The translations under genes and the position numbers were made by a program. A DNA stretch of 64,000 bases from Halichondria panicea (lineage: Eukaryota > Porifera > Demospongiae > Suberitida > Halichondriidae), in NCBI RefSeq assembly GCF_963675165.1, contig NC_087377.1, positions 16,555,518 to 16,619,517 on the forward strand. The letters run 5' to 3'. Numbering within the stretch: the stretch's first letter is position 1; each line of letters starts with the position of its first letter. A model generated the notes under the pieces. It did no database searches and was not told the origin of the DNA. It saw only the letters and a program-made list of their open reading frames with translations. Of this stretch, positions 12,273-24,463 are shown piece by piece.

Positions 12273-15200
12273 TTATTTCCTCACTTGTCCATAAGCTTCA
12301 TTAGACTCCAATTGAATGTCTTGTGTTTTTGGTGTCATTGGTAGATCAACTTCCTCGTATACTGGACCAGCTGGGGCTATTGGAACTTCATTGCCTGACA
12401 GTTGTTTATTTGCTGAGCCAAATCACAAATGCAAGATATGATACATGAAGTATAACAAGTAAATTCTACCTACTTTTTCTTTTCTTTGTGATAGTGACTA
12501 CTAAAATGACGACCAGTACCATCACTATAGCAAGAAAACCTCCAGATAGAGCAGCAACAATCCATGCACTAATTATTGGCACACCTATGGGTCAATATGC
12601 AGCATACAGGCAGGCATTGAGACATAAATGAACTTACACTCCAATAGAGCCGGGTCAGGATCCCATAAACCAGAGTTGTTACAAGTGGCAGTCTCTGTAC
12701 CCACCAGTGAAAAACCAGGGTCACATTGGAAGGTAATGACTGAGCTCTCGGTTTGGTCAGTGTTGGTGAGCAACACTCCATTAAGTGGAGGGATGGGCAG
12801 GACACAGATTACTATAGGTGAAGGAATGGTGGATCCACATAAATAAAATAATATAATTAAAGTATGGGTTAACAGTTGCGTAAGCTCACGTTCACAAAAT
12901 GCTGTTTCTCCATCAAAAACACCTGTAGTGCTGCTACCATCTCCAGTGCAAGTCCTTGTGTTGTTACCAACCAGAACAAACCCAGTGTCACAACCGTGGT
13001 TAGCCATTGCATTGAAAGCATAGTTGCCCTTTTCATCAGAAGTAGAACTACTGTATGTCACAGAGCCATTGGTAGGAGCAGTCAAAGGAGGACAGGTTAT
13101 AGCTATGGTGAAATGAATCAGGAACATGCAGTAATTATATGTAGACACTGTTTTGGAGGTTTCCATGGGATGTAGAAGCCCAAAGGCACTGATTTAGTAT
13201 CCCGAGCATAGTGAGGGTACAAAGGGCTTCTAAGTCACATATAGACACCGACAAAACAGTTCTAACTCATTTACATACTATAGTCGCATGCGCAAACCTT
13301 GCCCTCAAGGCTTGACTATACAATACAATTACTTTACTATAGGTATACTATATAAGTCCCATAGTATACCTCCCCTGAGGCACTTTTCCTATCTACTTCC
13401 CATGTAGATCTTATATCAACTAGTGTCTAATTAAACATAAAGAAATCATAATTATACATTGGGTAAACAGTAACATTTTGTATTTATTTGGCTCACATTC
13501 ACAAGTTGCTGCTTCTCCATCAAAAACACCGGTAGTGCTGCTACCATCTCCAGTGCAAGTCCTTGTGTTGTTACCAACCAGAACAAACCCAGTATCACAA
13601 CTGTGGTTAGCCATTGCATTGAAAGCATAGTTGCCGTTTTCATCAGAAGTAGAACTACTGTATGTCACAAATCCATTGACAGGAGCAGTCAAGGGAGGAC
13701 AGGTTATAGCTATTAATGGTGAAATGAATCAGGAGCAGTAAAATTTATACAATAGTTAGACACTCTTTTGGAGGTGTCCATGGAATATAGAAGACCGAAG
13801 GCACTGATTTAGTATCTCGAGCGCAGTGAGGGTAGTCACATGTGGACACCAACAAAACAGTTCTAACTCATTTACATACTTAGTCTAGTGCTCATGTACA
13901 AATCTTGCCCTCAAGGCTTGACTATACAATATGTACTATATAAGTCCCATAGTATACCTCAGGCTCTTCTGAGGCACTTTTCCTATGTATACTTCCCATG
14001 TAGAAATTATATCAACTACTAATTAAACATGAAGAAATCACAATTATACATTCATTTGTGTAAACAGTAACGTTTTGCATTCACTTGGCTCACATTCACA
14101 AATTGCTGCTACTCCATCAAATACACCGGTAGTGCTGCTACCATCTCCAGTGCAAGTCCTTGTGTTGTTACCAACCAGAACAAACCCAGTTTCACAACTG
14201 TGGTTAGCCATTGCATTGAAAACATAGTTGCCGTTTTCATCAGAAGAAGATGTCACAGAGCCATTGGTAGGAGCAGTCAAAGGAGGGCAGGTTATAGCTA
14301 TGGTGAAATGAAGCAATCAGTATGACTAGCCTCGATTCAATGACCTTCTATTAACTTACCATTACAGACGACTTCATCAGTTCCAGATAATGAAACTGCA
14401 AAGCCATTCAAGCAGCTACAGTTGAATTGTCCCATGTTATGCAAACAAATAGAATTTTGACCACAGTTGCATTGTATGGGAGATAATCTCATGCCTCCAG
14501 GGTAACCATAAGAAGTGAAAGAGAATCCATACACTGAAACACCTAGAACGGCTGAGCTGTTTTGATGGTGGATAGAATGAGTTCCAGGAGACACACTCAT
14601 TCTACTTATGTGGCCACAAATCTCTCCACTTGAACAGACAACATTCCTCCAGCCAGTAACAATGGAATTGTCTAATAATAGTTGTGCAGTTTGAAAAAAC
14701 TCAGAAGAAACATACACCGTGACATAGTTGGATACGAAAATAGGAAACGCTTCAACGAAGTAGTTATTTGTAAACTGCTCAATTGGAGGGATTATCATCA
14801 TGAATGGGTCTCCCATACCATCACTCGCAAAACCATACGCATACTGTGCGACCAGTACTGGAGAAGTGGATTCAATGCTACAGAAACTGTTAATAGGGAT
14901 TTCAAATTCTCTGAAGCTCCCTCCACTCTGTAACTGGAATTCACTGACTGATACAACAGTGTTGCAGTTCACAGCTACGCTTGCTGCTCGGGCACTAAGA
15001 ACACGAACACGTTCACCAGAAGATCTACCCTCGAGAGAAGCCACGAGGAATTTTGAGCCCCATGTCACAGTCGGAGGCACTTGTTCAACCAAGTGATCAC
15101 AGCCGCCTATACTTGGAGGAACATTAGCACAATCAGATCCACTAAACACAGACAAAGGTTTGGAGCTAGTTATTCTTGTTCCTGTGAGATCATTAACACT

Positions 15201-15819
15201 TTCAATCTGATATGTTTCCATACTATTGAGTGTTATTGTTAAGGAATTGAATTTTACAACAGTTTTATTTTCACAAGCCACCAACAAAATCACACTAGGA
15301 AAGCTACTACTAACGGTGTCATAGGAGATTCCATAATACTCGTATTCATCCACTGCCATTTCAGAACATGGTAACGCTAAATAAGCATCTGCAGTAAATG
15401 AACTAAAAGATATCCCATACAAATTGATGTTTCCATCGGCTTCAACAAGGATCCCCTTGTTCCTTTCATTGACAGATAAAACCTCAAAACTGGATGGAAC
15501 GTTTGCCCTAGTGGAAGAGTTAGAAATGTTCCCACTGATATTAATTGGAGTGACTGTGAAATTAACAGCACTTGACTCTGGGTTTGTAATCAACAAAAAC
15601 AAATCGTTACCCAAATTTCTTGGGAAACCAACCATGAATTTCTTGCCAGCACTTGATGAGGTCTCATCTAGGATTAATGGAACAATCAAGGATTACATGC
15701 ATAATAATTACAGACTGCACAAATTCAGTCCTACCTGTAATTTGGCCATCACATGACGGAGCAAATGTGATTACAATTATTGTTAATGCCAAAGTAGATC
15801 TAGCAATTTTATAACTCAT
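12273..15819 (-). CDS. IgGFc-EGF-sushi single-pass receptor (intact)
   Basis: Exons: 15735-15819, 14360-15667, 14094-14297, 13497-13709, 12890-13102, 12638-12811, 12474-12584, 12273-12412. They sum to 816 codons (815 aa) in frame. Order: signal peptide (1-28), IgGFc-binding N-terminal domain (about 29-415, with the PPTVTWG and GRSSGERIRVL region), a six-Cys EGF-like module (about 428-463), four sushi/CCP repeats (465-532, 533-603, 604-674, 675-732), one TM helix (about 735-763) followed by KKRK, and a 46-residue tail with two tyrosines (VYEEV and EAYGQV). Every middle exon is phase 1-1, so sushi units can be added or lost without frame change. The likely role is a surface receptor or adhesion protein binding glycoprotein or microbial ligands, as proposed for IgGFc and CCP proteins. 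The ligand is unknown. The tail tyrosines could bind SH2 proteins, which is inference. Confidence 0.85.
13147..13260. repeat. MITE in sushi intron
   Basis: It starts ACTGTTTTGGAGGT and ends with the inverse-like ACACCGACAAAACAGT, with inner TAGAAGCCC / GGGCTTCTAA arms. It lies in the intron between the second and third sushi exons and belongs to the family at 6003-6234. Confidence 0.6.
13762..13861. repeat. MITE copy in duplicated sushi intron
   Basis: This is the paralogue of the 13147-13260 element in the same relative position one sushi exon upstream. It probably came along with the exon-intron duplication. Confidence 0.6.
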
Positions 15820-17525
15820 TATTTCTAGCAACTGGTTAATTAACGGATTTAGTCTAGTATATAGATGTAGATAAAAGTAAAAACTGCTGTAACACTGAAC
15901 CGCATTTGTCAAACTCTTGGTCATCACTGTTCCATTGAATAGTGTGGTTGAGTAAACCGTGGTCTGTGGTTTGTAAGCACTGACCTGTGTGTGCATGCAA
16001 CTGTTAATACGACTTTAATAGATAGTTTTGCTACTGTAACTTGTACACAATATTTGCAATGCTAACGTGCATGCCACTGTACACAATACACCTGTTACAT
16101 TATTTCCACTCCTCTCTCCATACGATTATATAGCCTCTATACCAGATCTACCAGCTACTAGACATTGACCCTCACAACTATGTTTATGTTGTGAAGGCAG
16201 GATTTGAGACGGCCATCACTCTATTCACTAATTAAAGCATTGCAGCTGGACAAGTCAAACGAGGATACATAACAGCACTTAGTACAAACTCAGCAGATAA
16301 AGCAACTCACGACAATGTTAGGAGAACAAATGGAATGTTGTTCATTGTAGTGTGCCCACCCAGCTCTTTGAAAGATTGGTATCTACATATATATAGACAA
16401 GAAAAATAGAAGGTTATCAGTTAAAATTAATAGCTATAGTCATGAGACCCCAGACCAACTAGATCATTCACCGGCTAGCATCCATGCACAGTCCTACAAT
16501 TATAGGGGGGGAGACATGCAGACTCACAGCTAATGCAGAGTGAGGAATTAAAATTAATTAGCAATTTATAATAACACTGGATTGAAACTCTCCACTGACA
16601 ATAATTATTAGTAAAACCAGTAGGTTTTACATAGGTTGGCAGTAGTTGGGCGGAGCCCGACCGTCCCTGACGGGAGGGACGGTCGGGCTCCGCCCAACTA
16701 GATTGGCAGTGGGTTTGCCCGTGTTTAGCAATATTTCAATTATTTTGACTCATGTTCAAACTGTTCTATCTCTGCAGGGAAAGGCCACATCAAGGAACTG
16801 GCTAGACAGATAGTTTATTTAGCCTTTTCTCTCTTTGTATCTCTCATTTCATAATCCATGAACATTTTAATGAATGAATATTGTCATTTTAAAAATTGTA
16901 CTATTTTGACGTTTCACCGCTCTTTGTCTGACTGACTAAGTAAGTAAGTGAGTAAGTAAGTTTCTTGCCCAGCATTTGCTCCAAGTACAGCCATCTCCAG
17001 GACATTCTGCACAGGGTTTCCAAACGACTACAACCTGGATTACAAAGCGCTTCTTCAGATTTGCGATTGCTTCCACGAGGCAGATGACCTCTCAGTCTCT
17101 ATTTCTCTTACCTAGACAATTCCGCCATCTTTAATGACTCAGCAATTGCGTTGTGGCCAAATAATAGATAGGCGTGGCTAAGAAACCGTGGGGGGCCTAA
17201 AACGATCAGTGCTGTGCTTTTCCAGAGCCTGAGGTGTTGCTTTTCTTCACACTGTTTAGCTCTAGCTCCCTTTCTCTGACAAGCATGCTATATGCACTGG
17301 CTAGATATCATGCTCTTAAAATGGCTGTCATTTAACACAAATTCAACATATCAAGCAATTAATAATTATTACTACATTGTATAATTATTAGTCCAGAGAT
17401 ATTCGAGAAGATATCTGATTAGTCCTGTCTTCTCTTCTTGAACTTCTGTACTGCCTCTTGACGTTCCACTTATGCATGTCATGATACGTAAATTTATACT
17501 TCTGTACTGAAAAGGAAAGGGAATA
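15820..17525. other. Intergenic after receptor cluster
   Basis: The first 500 bp is the duplicated receptor 5' flank. A strong hairpin element is at 16643-16700. At 16973-17115 an acceptor-like AG is followed by about 47 open codons ending in TAG; it may be a terminal-exon relic, but I do not recognise it. Nothing else is supported. Confidence 0.4.
16643..16700. repeat. Perfect 26-bp hairpin MITE
   Basis: Arms of 26 bp (start TAGTTGGGCGGAGCCCGACC) are perfectly inverted around a 6-nt loop. TTGGCAG occurs on both sides (16636-16642 and 16703-16709) and may be a target duplication. It has the same arm ends as 1412-1463. Confidence 0.7.
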
Positions 17526-17640
17526 CGACTAGAAAAACATTTGCAATGTGAAAAATTGCTAGGATTGGCCAGGGGAACCACAAAAAAGTGTGGAAACAAG
17601 AAATCAGACGAGAGCATAACTCCAATCCGTTACAACGTCA
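17526..17640 (+). repeat. Left arm of 115-bp inverted repeat
   Basis: It begins CGACTAGAAAAACATTTGCA and matches the reverse complement of 25346-25460 with a single G/A difference. The match stops abruptly outward and fades inward after CAACGTCA. Confidence 0.9.
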
Positions 17641-18881
17641 TGAACATGTACAATACATAGTATATAGACTGTGTTCCAGATCCATCTACCAGCTTCCATC
17701 CACCACATCATTCCATCATAGATAATAGAGCACAGAAAGGGATTGGAAACGTAATGATATTCATAGCATTCTTGGTTCATATGTGTGTCTCCATCACGTG
17801 ACCAATTAATGGTGGGGATTTAATAGAGTTACATGACAGGTGGCAATGGTTTAATATTCCTATGGCAAGCAGCAAGCTAGTCTCCAGGCGCAGGCTAGGC
17901 AGAAACAGTCACTGGTAGTACTGCAGCAAGTGAGCTTGATTACCAATATCTGTGGAAAAAATTGTGGCAGTGCTTGCTCAGGGCCAGGGAGACTTATCTC
18001 AAACTGTGATCGATGTTTCAAGGTGCAGCTCAGGAGTTGGCCAAGATTGAAATAAATGAGAAGAACACCATTACTACTTTGTTCGATGTATGACGGCACT
18101 AATAAATATCTAGACTGGATGTCAGCAAGAGATGGAACCTGTGAACAATAGCAATAACAAAATTGTTACCATTAAGTTTACCTTTTCTGATACGGAATCA
18201 TTGTGATCATTGTGTATGTGTGCACTGTTGGGCTGGTTTTGAGCCTTCAAGACCCTAGTCGGTGCCTTTCAGCATTATTACATTTAATTTACCAAACGTA
18301 AACTGTCTATGTTCCATCAGTATTACCTACACATACATACGTACATGTACATGCAGGACATTTTAATGTTGTGATCTCTCAGAGTATTTACATGTTAATC
18401 TTTATTAACCATGCATTTCTACAACCACTTCTTAGCAAATGAGACTCCTTAACACTTGTTCTTAATCATTTGCAAGGTCAGGAAAACTCCACACAGCAAC
18501 CAATGATTCTGCACTGATTTACTGTTACAACTGGTCCTTAAACATGTATTTGGACTAATCAACAAGACAGTGCAACACAGTGCTGTCAAATGAACCTACT
18601 CTTGTTTCTAAAAATGTACAGAAAACTTTAATAAAGTTCTAAAAACTCCACAAGTATATTGTAACACTTTGACTCTCTACTAACCTTTCTTCATAGAGGT
18701 TTTGCTGCAGAAAACAGAGATTTAACACTGGTATAGCGCACATAAGATGATTGCGGGGGTGGCTACACAGTTGTGTGGTCTAAAGCAGATTCATAGCCAT
18801 CCAATTGTCAAAAGAGTAGAATAGTAAACAAACAATTAACACTTGTAACCGCGAGACACGCATGACACAGCTGCAAGATGT
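17641..18881. other. Left inner flank of the transposon-like unit
   Basis: No gene is recognised. It contains the 17715-17752 block, whose inverse is at 25057-25089. The minus-strand ORF at 17860-18099 has no domain. Confidence 0.4.
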
Positions 18882-18892
18882 TAGCCTCGATC

Positions 18893-18994
18893 CCAGGCCT
18901 TACTTTTTCTTGCTGTTGTCACTGTTCATCTATGGAGACATCGTGAGGCAGCAAAGAAAGAAATGGGCGTACAGTTAGAAAAAGTAAGGCCTGG
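18893..18994. repeat. Hairpin/MITE-like block with 18-bp arms
   Basis: CCAGGCCTTACTTTTTCT (18893-18910) is perfectly inverted at 18977-18994. The flanks TAGCCTCGA (left) and TTCGGGAAATCGCGTGA (right) are matched in inverted order around the similar block at 24867-25006, so the two blocks are mirror copies bracketing the gene pair. Confidence 0.7.
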
Positions 18995-19198
18995 TTCGGG
19001 AAATCGCGTGATCCACAAGGATTTTTATGAACGTGGGCGATATGTAGCCCACAATCTTGACGTAAGATATTCACCCACGCTTTCATAGACCGGCTAGAAA
19101 TCTAACTTGCCAGGAACCAGCGTGGCTAGGCTAGCTAGCCTGGAGCTCTGGAGGCAGCCTAGCTAGCTAGCTAGCTAGATAAAATAATCCTAGACAAC

Positions 19199-21611
19199 AT
19201 GCAGCCTATAGTTCAGCTATACAAGGCAACAAGCACTTCTGTTATCAAGTCAGAAAGTAAGTTTTGTTCATTAACTAAGGCTATAGATATATGGCCTGGC
19301 ATATAATTTTGTACTTGCATGACTGTGCTAGATATATAATATACTAGATCTAGTCGATGTTTCCCTGGTGGTGAAAAAGTAGACATTGTGATATTTATAA
19401 TAATGCTCAGCAGACTTGCGCAATAGTGACACTCTAGTAAAATTTGAATGTGTACATAGATCTCTAGCTACCTGTACTCTCTCAGTTGATAGCCTACTAG
19501 AAGGTCTCCATCAGTCAAACATGTCCTGTGCTGTAGCTACAGGTAGCTGTAGAGATAGACCTAGATTGACAGAAAGTAGTGACAGAATTGTGCTAACAGC
19601 ATTAGAGAAGTACTTCCACTATTCGTCTCTGAGACCTGGTCAGCTAGAGGCAGTGCAACCTGTACTTAATGGTGAAGATGTTTTCATAAGGATGGCAACT
19701 GGTTCCGGAAAATCTTTGTGTATGTTTCTTCCCCCGTTGAGTTCAAGTGACACGTCGGCTGCAGCTGTAGTAATCAGCCCTTTGAATGGCCTAATGGAGC
19801 AACAAGTGAGTTCAGGTGGTTGTTGAAAGATGTTTTAGCTTTGTGTTTTTTTAGGTGGGGCAAATCACCAGCATAGGAGTGAGTGCAACTCTGGCAACAA
19901 AGAGTAACTATGATGCCGCTGCTCAAGGAAGTTATAGATTTGGTAAGACTTTTATATATGCATGCATGCATGGTTATGCATGGAATCACTTTCTACTGGT
20001 ATATAGTTTTTATGTCTCCTGAAACGGCTGTAAGTGCACCATGGCGTCAGTTCTTTACAACTCCTTTCGCTAAACAACACCTTGTTCTAGTTGCTGTTGA
20101 TGAAGCTCACTGCATCACTGATTGGTTAGTTAACAACTATTTCCAGGGTAGTTATGTATATAAGTACTTCTTGTTTAATTAAGGTGCCGCTTTTTAAGTT
20201 TTTGAGGCTATAATTATAGTATATATGCAAAGCCAATGATTCCTTATATGGGAGAAATCTCCTGGTGGCACCTTATTAGAAGGGGGCCTCTTTTAGAAGT
20301 AGTGCGGTATATAATTTTCTTCTTAAAATAGGGGGAAGTCATTTCGGCCTGCCTTTGAGAAGCTCGGTTGTTTGAGAGCTTTAACAAGAGTGCCTTTCAT
20401 GGCTCTAACTGCTACAGCTTCAAGTGAAACACAAGATGCTATAGTAAAGTCTCTCCATCTCGTACATCCAGTTTTTGTCTCCCAGCCACTGGATCGCCCT
20501 AATATTTATGTGTCTGCTAGTCCAATTAAGGCGTTAACTGTGAGTATATAATTATATATACCTTAATGAAACCTTTATGTTCTAAATACTCTATAATTAT
20601 ATAGACTGACTTAGCTGGAGTGAGTGGAATTCTTCGGTGTGCATCTCCAAACAGCATCCCCAAAATCTTGATTTTTGTTCGTACCAAGAATGATGCATGT
20701 AAAGTGTATGGTGTCCTGAACACAGCTGCTTACTGTTCTAAATATGTTGGAATGTATCATGCATCACTGACAAGCCAAACCAAGTTGATAATAAGGACTG
20801 ACTTCCAAGGCAACACACAACTCCGTTGTCTGGTGGCAACTGTAGCATTTGGAATGGTATATTTTAACAATAATACCAATGTAATTAATATTCTTTTCTT
20901 ACAGGGGATGGACGTTGGAGACATCAAGGTAGTTATTGTTTATGGTGCCCCAAATGGAATCAATGAACTGCATCAGGTAACTATAGCTCGTGTTTCTTAG
21001 TGTGCCAAATATTTATGATAAAACTTCTGTTTATATAGCTTTTTGGGCGTGCCGGAAGAGACGGAACTGCTGCCCGCGCTCATGTTTTCTACAGTAACAA
21101 ACAAAAGAACGTAAATCCAGTCATCGAAAATTTTTGTAAATCGAAGGAAAACTGTAGAAGAAAGTTTATGTTGTCAGCTGTAGGATGTTCCCATAGTGTA
21201 GCGAGGAACACGTCGACTGATACCAGTAATCATAATCCATGCTGCGATGTTTGTGATCCTAGTGTTTGTTCTGCTCATATAGTGTGTTTACAGCCTGTTT
21301 TGTCATCAGCAAGAAGACCCAAACGTCGGCGTGTAAGAGTAGCCTCACCGGAAGATAGCACAAATCTAGAAGAGAAGCTCAGAAAAGTACGGGATGATAT
21401 CATTTTAAAACACCCTGGATTTCAAATGTTAGGTGGCGAATTCGTTTTATCATCATCTGTACTTAAGGCGATGTGTAAAGATGTGCAATTTATAGATTCG
21501 GTTGAGTACATAAAGGAACGTTTTGGTGTGAGACCTGAATTGTGCGATGAACTATTTTCTGTAATTGAGAGTGTTTTTACTACTCCATCGGCTAGTAAAA
21601 GGCTACACTAA
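19199..21611 (+). CDS. RecQ-family DNA helicase (transposon-linked)
   Basis: Exons: 19199-19256, 19411-19805, 19855-19942, 20007-20124, 20332-20539, 20605-20856, 20905-20976, 21039-21611. They give 588 codons in frame with consensus splice sites. Motifs in order: RecQ motif 0 region (FHYSSLRPGQ), Walker A ATGSGKS, motif Ia SPLNGLMEQQV, DEAH box (VDEAHC), motif III ALTATAS, DRPN, motif V (GMDVGDIKVVI) and motif VI (GRAGRDG). A Cys-rich segment (CRRKF, later CCDVC) resembles the RecQ zinc-binding subdomain. There is no HRDC domain, and the C-terminal 80 residues are unrecognised. It is predicted to be a 3'-5' helicase unwinding DNA, here probably for transposition. Its stop codon is 140 bp from that of the convergent DUF6589 gene. 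The start is chosen because the first exon joins in phase; the second exon could begin at 19411 or 19414. Confidence 0.8.
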
Positions 21612-21751
21612 TTTTTATTCTTTTTATGTTTTGTGAATAATTATAATTATGGTGATCAGGTGACATTGAAATGAAAACACATAGCTACATGTATATAGCT
21701 AACGGAACAGTATTTAAAACAACATCATGGGAAACATTGTACTCTGTATGG

Positions 21752-22162
21752 TCATATAACATCAGAAAGTTCATAGTCACTAGCCACTTCTCTCTCTGTG
21801 CTTATATCTGTTTCATCCACTTGTAGATGTGCTTTCTTAGACAAGACGTCTTTCAGCCAAGATGTTGTGGTCAATTTTTTCCAGCCTACTTCACTATTGT
21901 CAGAATGTACTGGAGAAGATCGACTGGGAACTTCTTCTGTTGTTTTTCTGTCGGTCAGATCTTTGGCTATTTTCAGTATGTCCTGACTTGCATCTCGAAC
22001 AGTGTGTGATGTAGACTGTCTTGATGCCCCAAGTACTGTGTCTACCCGTTTGGCGGCTTCCATCAAGAAAAGAACAGCTAAGGATACATCTTCAACATGT
22101 TGAGGAGTAAGGTTTCCACCAGATGTTCTCAGTGTCTGCTTGAATATCCTATATACACCGTG

Positions 22163-22200
<38 letters not shown>

Positions 22201-24463
22201 ATACCTTATAAACAGTACACACTTTCCACTTACAGGTTGTAATGCTCCATTAGCTGATCAATTGGCTTTGCTCGTCCTGGTCTACCTGTCATGTTGACGG
22301 TCCGGTTGTGCGTCGCAATATACGGCTATGTGCTTTGGAAATGATGCTATTAAGTTTGAGATGACATGAACTGCCTCGACGGCATAGTTTGTACACCCCT
22401 CTGCAAGAAAGTGTGGCAACCAGTACTTCCAATGCCTGACAATTTGTTGGCCATTCTCCCATCGAATTGCTTCCCGTAGATCGATGTATAGGAATGCATG
22501 GTGAAGGAATGATCTATGCATTTTGTACACTGGATCAGTAGAGTTGCTTGGCATGAGGGTTTTCGACACTAACGTATCGGCTGTTTCTTGTAGCCATCTC
22601 TCTGTCGCACTATGCTCAATGAGGTCAGCAGGTGATTTCGCCTTGAAGTAAGTCAAAACACCGGAGATGAGATGCCCTTTGAAGGCATGAACTAAAAACT
22701 CGTCACATACGTTGAATACTTTAACATTCTTGTCAACACTTGTTCGTCGTGTCACCTCACGCATGTTGCACAATGTTCCAGAATGAGCGGGACACCCCCA
22801 GAACTTCGTAAAGACCGTACGCAGACATGTCCAGAGGAAGTGGAAGTCTCCTGATAAACATGAAAGGTGACTAAATTAACGTATACAATTAATCAATTCC
22901 CTATTATGTTGTACATATGGTATAAATACACGTACGTACCTGGGGTTTCATTTGCCCATTTCAAAGTATCTATTTCTTTAACTTCAGCCTGTCGCCACAA
23001 CTTGCTTCCCCTTATATTCTTACATGACAGTTGGTCACCAATCACAACCTGTATGAATATTTTTACCAATAATAATTAGAGTACCCACACTATTTTTGAT
23101 GTTCATTAAATAAAATCTGCAGAAACTGACCTGAGGCACAAAATGATCTAACTTGGCATCTTTGGCAATTTGAGACAGAATGTCAATCGTTTCTGCTGTG
23201 TACTTTTCATCCTTGAACAGGACCTTCATTGGTACAACTTGGTCTGGCTCTGTATGCTCACGCGGTGGCTCTTCTGGAACAAACTGTTTAAGGTGGGTGA
23301 GGCTGTTGAACTCATTCACTAGGAATTGCTTCATGTATCTAACTGCTCTTTTCTTCAGCTCATCTCCATCTTGTTCACTTGGCAAGAAATCGACCGTCGT
23401 GAGTGAGTCAAGAGCGCGTTGCGGTGTAATATCACTCCATTCAAATGACCAATCTGGAACACGTTTTATTCGAACAGCTATGCGTGCTGTAATGTTGAGC
23501 ATACTCGAGTGGCAATCTGTTGGAGGTATAATAATTATTATGTTTGGATATTGAGAACTTAAGTACGTTACCTTCACGTTCGTGTCTGACTTTTTGGTGC
23601 ATATTAACGTTGTCAAAAACCCATAGCCAGTGCCCTTCTCGTACTAGCTCAGTGTATCTGGCTTGATCAGTCAGTTGTTTTAGGTACTTCCATGTGGTTA
23701 CATATGACACACATATCCCAGCATGATTCAAGCAATTGAGAGCCTATAATAATTAGAATATTAATTTTACTCTCATTAATTTTGTATAGGTACCTACCTG
23801 ACTGTTTGTTGACCGAGCCACTAGCATGAAGCTGATCAAAAGTTGAAGTCCAAGAACCTTTCTTGTTCGGCTTTTCAGCAGGGCACACATGGCCATCACC
23901 ACCATTGTGTCTGATGTTGGATCCACTTCTTCATCATCTTCATTATCCCGCCTGCCAGTGTTACCGAGAATCCTCAGCAATCGCAATACATCAGGAGATA
24001 GCAGCTCAAATTCTTCAAGGAGTTTAGCCATGGTAAAGTCATTGAAGTGGTCAACAGTATCAGGCCCATGATAAGCAACGTTTTTCGAAGTTGTCAAGGA
24101 ATTTATTTGCCCGACAAGCTGTTCCTCTAGCCCATGAACTCGTTCTTCCAATGCTTTCACCTGTTGTCTTAGCTGACTGTTCTCGTGTTGTAATGGCGAA
24201 GGATTTGGTAGATCTACTGGTTGTTCCCGAGGTTCAATACCAAAAATGTGTGACTTGCGAGATTTTCCAGCTGGTCTTGATATTGAAAGAGGAAAAACAG
24301 ACTTAATAACGTCTGACACCATTTTTGAGTTGAATTTTGTCTTTACAAAAGCTGAAGAGATGTCGTTATACAAATCCTCGAACTTTACACGTTTTGCTTG
24401 AGGTCCTTCGGATGGTGCGTCTGTGTAGCGTTTCCTAAGCCATTCTTCTTTGGATGAATCCAT
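21752..24463 (-). pseudogene. DUF6589 transposase-like gene (one frameshift)
   Basis: Exons: 23798-24463, 23572-23743, 23131-23516, 22940-23048, 22234-22850, 21752-22148, about 781 codons. Exon 1 carries a leucine-zipper-like coiled coil (about residues 140-170). The DUF6589 core follows, with D in FDNVN (about residue 266), D in VIGDQL (about 413) and E in MEHYN (about 645). These are candidate DDE catalytic residues by analogy with RNase-H-fold transposases. GDFHFLW and TVNMTGRPG are family-like. The frame changes between 22284 and 22328: upstream residues end FPKHIA, and the family pattern resumes one frame over at YIATHNRTVN. The exon lengths add to 1 modulo 3, as expected from one extra base. 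It is either a recent inactivation or a sequencing error. A (TG)n tract fills the last intron. Confidence 0.75.
22165..22197. repeat. (TG)n microsatellite in DUF6589 intron
   Basis: An uninterrupted TG run inside the last intron of the minus-strand gene. Confidence 0.9.

Noticed and set aside
16973..17115. Terminal exon of an unknown gene
   Set aside because: Only one AG and 47 codons, with no partner exon or family; noted in the intergenic entry only.
17372..17617. Matching ORFs at 17372-17617 and 25329-25706 as a conserved protein
   Set aside because: They match only because they span the 115-bp inverted repeat; frames are not kept outside it.
19883..20182. Helicase DEAH ORF read as a separate short gene
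   Set aside because: Splice sites and phase place it as two exons of the eight-exon RecQ-type gene.
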